Both the position numbers and the translations under genes were made by a program. Below, piece by piece: positions 13,336-20,039 of a stretch of DNA of 64,000 nucleotides. Under the pieces are notes generated by a model, which worked only from the letters and a program-made list of their open reading frames with translations, ran no database searches and was not told where the DNA came from. This stretch comes from Frateuria flava (GTDB lineage Bacteria; Pseudomonadota; Gammaproteobacteria; Xanthomonadales; Rhodanobacteraceae). Each line of letters starts with the position of its first letter. The first letter of the stretch is position 1. Location of the stretch: assembly GCF_017837635.1 (NCBI RefSeq), contig NZ_JAGJRS010000014.1, forward strand, positions 62,001-126,000, in the 5' to 3' direction.

Positions 13336-13761
13336 TTACCTGGGGGAGACTTCCGTCTCCGCAAAGAAGTAGGCGATCTCGACCTTGGCGGTCTCGGCGG
13401 CATCTGAGCCGTGCACCGCGTTGGCGTCGATCGAATCGGCGAAGTCGGCGCGGATCGTGCCCGGCGCGGCGTCCTTCGGATTGGTGGCACCCATCAGCTC
13501 GCGGTTCTTCGCGATGGCGTTCTCGCCCTGCAGCACCTGGATCATCACCGGGCCGGAGATCATGAACTCGACCAGCGCGTTGAAGAACGGGCGCTCCTTG
13601 TGCACCGCGTAGAAGCCTTCGGCTTCCTTGCGGGAGAGCTGCTTCATCTTCGCGGCGATGACCTTCAGGCCGGCCTGCTCGAAACGGGAGTAGATCTGGC
13701 CGACCACGTTCTTGGCGACGGCGTCGGGCTTGATGATGGAAAGGGTGCGCTCCAGCGCCAT
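13336..13761 (-). CDS. ndk: Nucleoside diphosphate kinase
   Basis: Transfers the gamma-phosphate from ATP to nucleoside diphosphates through a phospho-His intermediate. It is 141 aa from the ATG encoding [15 protein letters not shown]; the upstream in-frame ATG at 13818 has no family match. The active-site NAVHGSD motif (His near residue 117) and the RPFF and GATNP loops are intact. It is the first gene of the minus-strand run and diverges from psrA, with the psrA operators in between. Confidence 0.98.
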   Translation of the reverse strand: MALERTLSIIKPDAVAKNVVGQIYSRFEQAGLKVIAAKMKQLSRKEAEGFYAVHKERPFFNALVEFMISGPVMIQVLQGENAIAKNRELMGATNPKDAAPGTIRADFADSIDANAVHGSDAAETAKVEIAYFFAETEVSPR

Positions 13762-13906
13762 GGGTCTGCTCCGGGAATACTGGTATCTGAGTGGGCTATC
13801 GGCTGGCTTGCCGATCAATGTAGGACCAAATCCGACACGAAATGCGGATTTAGCTCACGAAAGTTTGACAGATTCTAGCCTGATCGCAAGCGGACGCAGC
13901 GTGAAC

Positions 13907-13920
13907 CAAACGGCCGTTTG
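13907..13920. promoter_or_regulatory. PsrA-type operator O1
   Basis: Perfect 14-bp palindrome CAAACGGCCGTTTG. It matches the published Pseudomonas PsrA pattern CAAAC-N(2-4)-GTTTG with N4. It overlaps the -35 element of the psrA promoter. Its centre is 41 bp from that of O2, about four helical turns, so the two sites lie on the same DNA face. Confidence 0.8.
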
Positions 13921-13947
13921 ACGGGCCGGAAGCTGCCCGCGTATGCT
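13918..13947 (+). promoter_or_regulatory. Sigma-70-like promoter of psrA
   Basis: -35 TTGACG (13918-13923) and -10 TATGCT (13942-13947) with an 18-bp spacer. The -35 overlaps O1 and the -10 abuts O2, the arrangement expected for autorepression. Transcription would begin near 13954, inside O2, so the in-frame TTG at 13959 is an unlikely start codon. Confidence 0.6.
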
Positions 13948-13962
13948 CAAACGATCGTTTGA
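13947..13962. promoter_or_regulatory. PsrA-type operator O2
   Basis: Perfect 16-bp palindrome TCAAACGATCGTTTGA, containing CAAAC-N4-GTTTG. It covers the predicted transcription start of psrA. A half-site (AAGTTTGAC) also occurs at about 13861-13869. Confidence 0.8.
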
Positions 13963-13988
13963 TTCCCACCCTGCGAGCGAGCCCACGC

Positions 13989-14603
13989 GTGAACAGTTCC
14001 GCCTCGACCAAGGAACGCATCCTCGCCGCCGCCGAGGTGCTGTTCGCCCAGCGCGGCTTCGACGGCGCCTCGCTGCGCCAGTTGACGGCCGCGGCCGAAG
14101 TCAATCTGGCCGCCGTGAACTACCACTTCGGCTCCAAGGACAAGCTGGTCGAAGAGGTGTTCCGCCGCCGCCTGGACACGCTGAACGGGCACCGACTGGC
14201 GGCCTTGTCCGAGGTCACCGGCAAGCCCGGCACCACGCTCGAGGACGTGCTCGACGCCTTCATCCGCCCTGCCCTGGCACTCTCCGGCGACGGCACCGGC
14301 TCGTTGTTCATGCGCGTGCTGGCGCGTGCGTTCGCCGAGCACGACGACCACCTGCGCCAGTTCATGTCCGAAAACTACGGTCACGTCATGCGCCAGTTCA
14401 CCGCCGAGTTCGCCCGGTTGCTGCCGCAGCTAAGCCGCGAGGAATTGTACTGGCGCATCGACCTGGTCACCGGTGCGCTGACCCATGCCATGTCCGGCTT
14501 CGGCATGATCCAGCGCAAGGGCGGCGTCAGCGAGGCCGCCCACCGCGAGCAGACGATCGCGCACCTGATCCGCTTCGCCACCGCCGGCCTGAGCCACCCC
14601 TGA
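13989..14603 (+). CDS. psrA: TetR-family fatty acid regulator, PsrA-like
   Basis: 204 aa from GTG at 13989. A TetR N-terminal HTH (KERILAAAEVLFAQRGFDGASL, then NLAAVNYHFGSKDKLVEEVF) is followed by an all-helical ligand domain. From memory of Pseudomonas PsrA the match runs through both domains, for example NLAAVNYHFGSK, FMR-L-AFA-HLR and ELYWRIDLVTGAL-H-MSG. PsrA represses beta-oxidation genes and its own gene and is released by long-chain fatty acids. The neighbours fit: fadN and fadA follow on the same strand after 80 bp, and two PsrA-type operators lie on the promoter. Confidence 0.85.
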   Translation: MNSSASTKERILAAAEVLFAQRGFDGASLRQLTAAAEVNLAAVNYHFGSKDKLVEEVFRRRLDTLNGHRLAALSEVTGKPGTTLEDVLDAFIRPALALSGDGTGSLFMRVLARAFAEHDDHLRQFMSENYGHVMRQFTAEFARLLPQLSREELYWRIDLVTGALTHAMSGFGMIQRKGGVSEAAHREQTIAHLIRFATAGLSHP

Positions 14604-14683
14604 CCTTATCGAACTCACCGGCCGGCCACGGCCGGCTGCCTAGCCTCTTTCCGTTTTGCTGTCCGCATCCCCTGGAGAAGCCA

Positions 14684-17053
14684 ATGCCCGCAACACTACG
14701 CATCCGCAAGGCCGCCGTGCTGGGCGCCGGCGTCATGGGCGCGCAGATCGCCGCGCACCTGACCAACGCCGGTGTCGAAACCGTGCTGTTCGACCTGCCC
14801 GCCAAGGAAGGGCCCAAGAGCGGCATTGCGCTCAAGGCCATCGAGAACCTGAAGAAGCTCTCGCCCGCACCGTTGGCGGACAAGAACCTCGCCGCCGCGA
14901 TCATCCCGGCCAACTACGACGAGGACCTCGACCACCTGAAGGAAGTGGACCTTGTGATCGAGGCGATCGCCGAGCGGATGGACTGGAAGCTCGATCTCTA
15001 CAGGAAGATCGCCTCGCACCTGTCGAAGACCGCGGTGATCGCTTCGAACACGTCGGGGCTTTCGATCAATACGCTGGCCGAAGCCTTGCCCGAAGAAATG
15101 CGCCACCGCTTCTGCGGCGTGCACTTCTTCAACCCGCCGCGCTACATGCACCTGGTCGAGCTGATCCCGACCCGGCTCACCGACGCCAGCGTGATCGAAG
15201 GCCTCGAAGCCTTCCTCGCCACGACGGTCGGCAAGGGCGTGGTGATTGCCAAGGACACGCCGAACTTCATCGGCAACCGCATCGGCGTGTTCTCGATGCT
15301 GGCGACCATGCACCACACCGAGCAGTTCAAGCTCGGCTTCGACACCGTCGATGCGCTGACCGGCCCGGCCATTGGCCGCCCCAAGAGCGCCACCTACCGC
15401 ACCGCGGACGTGGTGGGCCTGGACACCATGGCGCACGTGATCAAGACCATGGGCGACACGCTCGCCGATGACCCGTGGCACACGTACTTCAAGACGCCGG
15501 CCGTGCTGCAGGGACTGATCGATGCGGGCGCGCTCGGCCAGAAGACCGGCGCCGGCTTCTACAAGAAAGTCGGCAAGGACATCCTGGTGCTGGACCCGGC
15601 CAAGCGCGACTACGTGCCGTCCGAACAGAAGGCCTCCGATGAGGTCGCCGCCATCCTCGCGATCAAGGACCCGGCCGAGAAGTTCGCCAGGCTGCGCGCA
15701 TCGGGCGATCCGCAGGCACAGTTCCTGTGGGCGATCTTCCGCGACCTCTTCCACTACACCGCCTACCACCTGGCCGACATCGCCGACACCGCGCGCGACG
15801 TCGACTTTGCCATCCGCTGGGGCTACGGCTGGAAGCTCGGTCCGTTCGAGACCTGGCAGGCCGCGGGCTGGCAGCAGGTCGCCAACTGGATCGCCGAGGA
15901 CATCAAGGCCGGCAAGGCGATGAGCGACGCGCCGCTACCCGCCTGGGTCACCGATGGGCGCAACGGCGTGCACGGCAAGGAAGGCTCCTGGTCGGCCGCC
16001 GACGGCAGCTACAAGCCGCGTTCGCAGCACCCGGTCTACGCGCGCCAGCTCTTCCCCGACGCCATCCTGGGCGAGAAGTTCGACCAGGGCACCACCGTGT
16101 GGGAGAACGACGGCGTGCGCCTGTGGACGCTGGGCGACGACGGCGTGGGCATCCTCTCGTTCAAGACCAAGATGCACACCGTCAACGATCACGTGCTCGA
16201 CGGCATCCAGCACGCCATCGGCGTCGCCGAAGAGAAGCTCAAGGCGGTGGTGATCTGGCAGACGTCCGAACCGTTCTCCGCTGGCGCCGACCTGAAGGGT
16301 GCGCTGGGCCTGCTCAAGGACGGCAAGTTCGACGCCTTCGAGTCGATGGTCGCGAACTTCCAGCGCACCAGCATGCGCATCAAGCATTCGCTGGTTCCCG
16401 TGGTCGCCGCCGTGCGCGGCTTGTGCCTGGGCGGCGGCTGCGAGTTCCAGATGCATTCGGCCCGCACCGTGGCTGCGCTGGAAAGCTACATCGGCCTGGT
16501 CGAGGCGGGCGTCGGCCTGCTGCCGGCCGGCGGCGGCCTGAAGGAGCTGGCCGTGCGCGCCGCCAACGCCAACCCGGCCGATCCGTTCGAGTCGCTTAAG
16601 AAGGTGTTCGAGACCGTGGCGATGGCCAAGGTGTCGGCCAGCGCGCTGGAAGCCAAGCAGCTCGGTCTGCTGCGCGAGAGCGACGTGGTCGTGTTCAACG
16701 CCTACGAGCTGCTTCACGTAGCGAAGCAGGTCGCCGCGTCCCTGGCCGAAAGCGGCTGGCGCCCGCCCCTGCCCGCCCGCGCGATCCCGGTCGCCGGCGA
16801 CACCGGCACGGCCACCTTCAAGGCCTCGCTGGTCAACCTGCAGGCGGGCTACTTCGCCTCCGAGCATGACGTGGCGATCGCCAGCCGCATCGCCGACACG
16901 CTGTGCGGCGGCGGTATCGAGCGCGGCTCGCTGGTCGACGAAGCCTGGCTGCTCAAGCTCGAGCGCAAGCATTTCGTCGAGCTGGCCAGGACCGAGAAGA
17001 CCCAGGCCCGCATCGCCCACACGATGACGACGGGGAAGCCGCTCAGGAATTGA
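14684..17053 (+). CDS. fadN: 3-hydroxyacyl-CoA dehydrogenase/enoyl-CoA hydratase (FadN-type)
   Basis: Bifunctional beta-oxidation enzyme of 789 aa. The domain order is the reverse of E. coli FadB. The NAD-binding dehydrogenase comes first (VLGAGVMGAQIAAHL near residue 12, then the HFFNPPRYMHLVE and FIGNRIG segments). The crotonase-fold hydratase comes last (FSAGADLKGAL, RGLCLGGGCEF with Glu near 587, GLVEAGVGLLP with Glu near 607). This order and length are those of Bacillus FadN. It forms a pair with fadA 140 bp downstream and is probably under psrA control. Confidence 0.93.
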   Translation: MPATLRIRKAAVLGAGVMGAQIAAHLTNAGVETVLFDLPAKEGPKSGIALKAIENLKKLSPAPLADKNLAAAIIPANYDEDLDHLKEVDLVIEAIAERMDWKLDLYRKIASHLSKTAVIASNTSGLSINTLAEALPEEMRHRFCGVHFFNPPRYMHLVELIPTRLTDASVIEGLEAFLATTVGKGVVIAKDTPNFIGNRIGVFSMLATMHHTEQFKLGFDTVDALTGPAIGRPKSATYRTADVVGLDTMAHVIKTMGDTLADDPWHTYFKTPAVLQGLIDAGALGQKTGAGFYKKVGKDILVLDPAKRDYVPSEQKASDEVAAILAIKDPAEKFARLRASGDPQAQFLWAIFRDLFHYTAYHLADIADTARDVDFAIRWGYGWKLGPFETWQAAGWQQVANWIAEDIKAGKAMSDAPLPAWVTDGRNGVHGKEGSWSAADGSYKPRSQHPVYARQLFPDAILGEKFDQGTTVWENDGVRLWTLGDDGVGILSFKTKMHTVNDHVLDGIQHAIGVAEEKLKAVVIWQTSEPFSAGADLKGALGLLKDGKFDAFESMVANFQRTSMRIKHSLVPVVAAVRGLCLGGGCEFQMHSARTVAALESYIGLVEAGVGLLPAGGGLKELAVRAANANPADPFESLKKVFETVAMAKVSASALEAKQLGLLRESDVVVFNAYELLHVAKQVAASLAESGWRPPLPARAIPVAGDTGTATFKASLVNLQAGYFASEHDVAIASRIADTLCGGGIERGSLVDEAWLLKLERKHFVELARTEKTQARIAHTMTTGKPLRN

Positions 17054-17181
17054 GAATCGGGAATCGCAAATAGGGAATGGTCAAAAACCATTCCCGACAC
17101 GCCTACACCTTTGCCACAAAGGCCGGACTCGCAGGGCTTCGGGACCATTCCCGATTCCCCATTCCCGATTCCCGGCTTTCG
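17052..17181. repeat. GGGAATCGGGAATC-type interspersed repeat between fadN and fadA
   Basis: Repeated GGGAATCG/GGGAATAG words run from the fadN stop, followed by a perfect hairpin GGGAATGGT/ACCATTCCC (17073-17081 with 17087-17095). The complementary words CATTCCCGATTCCC follow at about 17145-17178. This repeat type is common between Xanthomonadales genes. It could form a long stem between the two genes and stabilise or shorten the fadN-fadA message. Confidence 0.75.
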
Positions 17182-17193
17182 GAGAAAGCCACA

Positions 17194-18399
17194 ATGACCA
17201 AGCAAATCCAGGACGCCTACATCGTCGCCGCCACCCGCACGCCGGTCGGCAAGGCGCCGCGCGGCGTCTTCAAGAACACCCGCCCGGACGACATGCTCGC
17301 CCACGTGATCCGCGCCGTGATGGCGCAGGCACCGGGCATCGACCCGCATCGCATCGGCGACGCGGTGATCGGCTGTGCCATGCCCGAGGCCGAGCAAGGC
17401 ATGAACGTGGCGCGCATCGGCGTGCTGCTGGCCGGCCTGCCGCACACCGTGCCGGGCGTGACGATCAACCGCTTCTGTTCGTCCGGTCTGCAGGCCGTGG
17501 CCTACGCGGCGGACGCGATCCGCCTGGGCGAAGCCGACCTGATGCTCGCCGGCGGCACCGAGAGCATGAGCATGGTGCCGATGATGGGCCACAAGGTCGC
17601 CATGAACCCGGCGATCTTCGACAACGAGCACATCGGCATCGCCTACGGCATGGGCATCACCGCCGAGAACGTCGCCAAGCAGTGGAAGGTCAGCCGCGAG
17701 GAGCAGGACGCCTTCGCCGCCCGCAGCCACGAACGCGCCCTGGCCGCCCAGGCCGCCGGCGAGTTCAAGGACGAGATCACCCCGTTCCAGCTCGATGACC
17801 ACTATCCGGACCTGGCCAACGACACGATCAGGACCGATAGCCGCGTGATCAGCCAGGACGAGGGCCCGCGCGCTGGCAGCACCCCCGAAGTTCTCGGCAA
17901 GTTGAAGCCGGTTTTCCGCAACGGCCAGTTCGGCGGCACCGTCACCGCAGGCAACTCCAGCCAGATGTCCGATGGCGCCGGCGCCGTGCTGATCGCCAGC
18001 GAGAAGGCGATCAAGGAATACAACCTTCAGCCGCTCGCCCGCTTCGTCGGTTTCGCCGTGGCCGGCGTGCCGCCGGAAGTGATGGGCATCGGGCCGAAGG
18101 AGGCCATTCCGCTGGCGCTCAAGCGCACTGGCATCAGTCGCGACCAACTGGACTGGATCGAACTCAACGAGGCTTTCGCCGCGCAGGCGCTGGCGGTGAT
18201 GAAGGATCTCGAGCTCGACCCGGCCAAGGTCAATCCGCTGGGCGGCGCCATTGCGCTGGGCCATCCGCTCGGCGCCACCGGCGCCGTCCGCGTGGCCACG
18301 CTGGTGCACGGCCTGCGCCGGCACAAGCAGAAGTACGGCATGGTGACCATGTGCATCGGCACCGGCATGGGCGCGGCGGGTATTTTCGAGGCGCTCTGA
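17194..18399 (+). CDS. fadA: Acetyl-CoA C-acyltransferase (3-ketoacyl-CoA thiolase)
   Basis: Last step of beta-oxidation: thiolytic cleavage of 3-ketoacyl-CoA. 401 aa from the ATG encoding MTKQIQDAYIVAATRTPVGK; the longer in-frame ATG upstream translates the intergenic repeat. Nucleophile Cys95 lies in NRFCSSGLQ. The catalytic His is in GGAIALGHPLGATGA and the second Cys in CIGTGMGAAG, so all residues are present. It pairs with fadN, which supplies its substrate. Confidence 0.97.
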   Translation: MTKQIQDAYIVAATRTPVGKAPRGVFKNTRPDDMLAHVIRAVMAQAPGIDPHRIGDAVIGCAMPEAEQGMNVARIGVLLAGLPHTVPGVTINRFCSSGLQAVAYAADAIRLGEADLMLAGGTESMSMVPMMGHKVAMNPAIFDNEHIGIAYGMGITAENVAKQWKVSREEQDAFAARSHERALAAQAAGEFKDEITPFQLDDHYPDLANDTIRTDSRVISQDEGPRAGSTPEVLGKLKPVFRNGQFGGTVTAGNSSQMSDGAGAVLIASEKAIKEYNLQPLARFVGFAVAGVPPEVMGIGPKEAIPLALKRTGISRDQLDWIELNEAFAAQALAVMKDLELDPAKVNPLGGAIALGHPLGATGAVRVATLVHGLRRHKQKYGMVTMCIGTGMGAAGIFEAL

Positions 18400-18514
18400 A
18401 AGCTCGGCTCCTCCATTGAAAAGGAGGAGCGCGCATCGCTTGCAGGCATGCTGTTGGTGGGACCGCCGACGGGCGATCGCCAAACACGCCGGTCGCGCCC
18501 AAGGACGCTCCAAC

Positions 18515-18546
18515 AAAAAGCCAGCGCCTTGCGGCGCTGGCTTTTT
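18515..18546. terminator. Bidirectional intrinsic terminator after fadA
   Basis: Perfect stem AAAAAGCCAGCGCC/GGCGCTGGCTTTTT with loop TTGC. A-tract and T-tract on either side let it work on both strands. It lies between fadA (plus) and the convergent secreted-protein gene ending at 18582. Confidence 0.9.
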
Positions 18547-18581
18547 GCTTCGCCGGGCGCGTCAGCGCCCGACTCGAGGCC

Positions 18582-18965
18582 TTACTGCTGGCCCGCGGCG
18601 GTCGCCTGACCGTCGAAGTCCACCTTGATGCCGCGGCCCACGACCACCGGCACGTTCAGGTGCTTGGCAACCGGCTGGCCGTTCTCCGACAGCGTCACCG
18701 TGTAGACGCCCACCGGCAGCTCACGGATGGCGTAACGACCCTTTTCGTCCACCTTCACTTCGCGCTGGGTGCCATTGGTGGTGCTCTTGGCCAGCACGCT
18801 GCTGCCAACCGGCGCGTTGCCGAACACCTTGCCGGCAGTGGCCTGCGCGTAGACCGCAGCGGAACCTGCCATGCCGAAGGCCGCGACGGCTGCCGCCATC
18901 ACGAAAGCCCGCACGGACTGGCCACGACGCGTCGAACCCGTTTTGATCGAGTGGAGGTTCTTCAT
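18582..18965 (-). CDS. Small secreted protein, single carboxypeptidase-regulatory-like domain (paralogue A)
   Basis: 127 aa. A signal peptide (about residues 1-40, ending AAVYA) is followed by one beta-sandwich of the carboxypeptidase regulatory-like type: ATAGKVFGNAPVGSSVLA, then KVDEKGRYAIRELPVGVYTVTL and a Val-rich C-terminal strand. The same module forms the N-terminus of Oar-like TonB-dependent receptors in Xanthomonadales, but here nothing follows it. The start is the ATG at 18965; the frame remains open upstream without family features. A paralogue lies at 19327. Function unknown; it could bind peptide or sugar in the periplasm. Confidence 0.8.
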   Translation of the reverse strand: MKNLHSIKTGSTRRGQSVRAFVMAAAVAAFGMAGSAAVYAQATAGKVFGNAPVGSSVLAKSTTNGTQREVKVDEKGRYAIRELPVGVYTVTLSENGQPVAKHLNVPVVVGRGIKVDFDGQATAAGQQ

Positions 18966-18986
18966 GGTTTTTCCTTGTTCTCGTTT

Positions 18987-19024
18987 TCGATGTGGGGGAA
19001 CCCGTGTGCCGCCAGGGGTTTGGC
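18987..19024 (-). promoter_or_regulatory. Conserved leader block of paralogue A (candidate cis-RNA element)
   Basis: On the minus strand the block reads GCCAAACCCCTGGC, 7 nt, GGGT, CCAC, then TCGA, ending 21 nt before the ATG. The same 14-mer and the same GGGT/CCAC/TCGA order occur before paralogue B at 19731-19767 with nearly equal spacing. GCCA/TGGC and ACCC/GGGT can pair in alternative ways. A second shared word, GGGCCAAA(A/G)GTCA, lies about 170-197 bp upstream of both starts. It did not match any riboswitch class I know. Confidence 0.5.
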
Positions 19025-19248
19025 GTTGCGCCCACGGATCGTGCCGATGGCCTACCGCCAACGGCTGTCGCGCACTGGACGGCCAGCCGTCGTGCGGACG
19101 CGCGCAGCGTACCCGATGACGAAGCCGTGACGAAGGGCCAAAAGTCATTTGCGCTACCGATTCGACAAAGCACCTTCCAGAAGGCCATCTCGCGCGCGAA
19201 GGCAAAGCCCAGTCGGGCGATCCGTGCGCACGACATCCCGGCAAAACG

Positions 19249-19279
19249 AAGCGCCCGGCACCTGCGGCACCGGGCGCTT
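19249..19279 (-). terminator. Terminator of paralogue B
   Basis: 10-bp perfect stem AAGCGCCCGG/CCGGGCGCTT with an 11-nt loop. On the minus strand it is followed by CGTTTTG, a short T-run. It lies 48 bp after the stop of the gene at 19327-19713. Confidence 0.75.
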
Positions 19280-19326
19280 GCTTACGGGGTTTCACGATGG
19301 CGGCCCGTACCGCTCGCCAGCTGTCG

Positions 19327-19713
19327 CTAGTTGGCCGCGAGCTCCGAGCACCGTCCGTAGGCACACTCCATGTCCACACGCGAACCGCGGTCCACATAAA
19401 CCTGCACGCTGGGATGCTGGGCACGCGGCTGGCCTTGATCGAGCACGGTGACCGTGTAGATGCCTACCGGCAGCCAGCCGACCTGGTAGCGGCCCTTCGC
19501 GTTGACGGGAATCGTGCGGCTGATGCCGAACTCGGCACTGGCTACCTGGACGGTCGAGCCGGCCGGCGCGTGACCGAAGACCCTGCCGGTCGTCACCGCA
19601 GCCTGCGCCGCACCGGAACCTGCGGCGCAGATGCCAACGACAGCGACCCATGCCAACTTACTTGCCAGCGAGCGGCGGGATGCGTCCGGATGAATCGAGA
19701 AGGATGCGTTCAT
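19327..19713 (-). CDS. Small secreted protein, single carboxypeptidase-regulatory-like domain (paralogue B)
   Basis: 128 aa from the ATG at 19713 (MNASFSIHPDASRRSL). A signal peptide ends near AAQA at about residue 38. It aligns with paralogue A in order and length: VTTGRVFGHAPAGSTVQV, then PVNAKGRYQVGWLPVGIYTVTVLDQGQP and a final strand YVDRGSRVDMEC. It differs in having two Cys near the C-terminus (ECAYGRC), which could form a disulphide. Tandem duplication of A and B is likely. Each has its own terminator and leader, so they are separate transcripts. Confidence 0.78.
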   Translation of the reverse strand: MNASFSIHPDASRRSLASKLAWVAVVGICAAGSGAAQAAVTTGRVFGHAPAGSTVQVASAEFGISRTIPVNAKGRYQVGWLPVGIYTVTVLDQGQPRAQHPSVQVYVDRGSRVDMECAYGRCSELAAN

Positions 19714-19730
19714 GGGGATACCTGCTCTCA

Positions 19731-19767
19731 TCGACGTGGAGGACCCATGAGCAGCCAGGGGTTTGGC
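19731..19767 (-). promoter_or_regulatory. Conserved leader block of paralogue B (candidate cis-RNA element)
   Basis: Minus-strand GCCAAACCCCTGGC (19754-19767) is identical to the block before paralogue A. It is followed by GGGT, CCAC and TCGA with matching spacing, ending 17 nt before the ATG. Sequence between these words has diverged, which suggests selection on the words themselves. Confidence 0.5.
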
Positions 19768-19991
19768 GAGCTCATGAGGGTTCGGACGGACCGCCTGCCA
19801 CACGCACGGCTGATCGCCTGCAACAGGCACCGCCCACGGCCTTCCGATCGATGACGACGCCATCCACCAGACGGCGCCAGCAGCCTATTCCGACCATCGT
19901 CCCCGTCGAGGGCCAAAGGTCACGTCTGCGCAAGAAATGATGTCAAGGTTCCATCGATGCGCGCGCTATCGTTCGCCACCTCGGCCTGAAA

Positions 19992-20018
19992 AAAAGGCCC
20001 CGCATTGCGGGGCCTTTT
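19992..20018 (-). terminator. Intrinsic terminator of the M1 aminopeptidase gene
   Basis: 12-bp perfect stem AAAAGGCCCCGC/GCGGGGCCTTTT with a 3-nt loop ATT. On the minus strand it continues into a T7 run. It lies 22 bp after the stop at 20040. Confidence 0.9.
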
Positions 20019-20039
20019 CACCTTGCAGGCTTCGAGAAA

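Larger units (their letters stand above)
18966..19326. other. Leader and promoter region of paralogue A; terminator of paralogue B
   Basis: No gene seen. It contains the conserved leader block at 18987-19024, a conserved upstream word at 19135-19154, and the terminator of the upstream paralogue at 19249-19279. Confidence 0.75.
19714..20039. other. Leader of paralogue B and terminator of the aminopeptidase gene
   Basis: No gene seen. It holds the conserved leader block at 19731-19767 (the same 14-mer as paralogue A), the shared upstream word at 19910-19931, and the strong terminator at 19992-20018. Confidence 0.75.

Noticed and set aside
13959-13988. TTG at 13959 as the psrA start
   Set aside because: It lies inside operator O2 and next to the predicted transcription start; GTG 13989 gives a normal TetR N-terminus.
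18987-19767. c-di-GMP (GEMM), TPP, FMN or cobalamin riboswitch in the paralogue leaders
   Set aside because: Compared by eye with the conserved cores of these classes; none matches.
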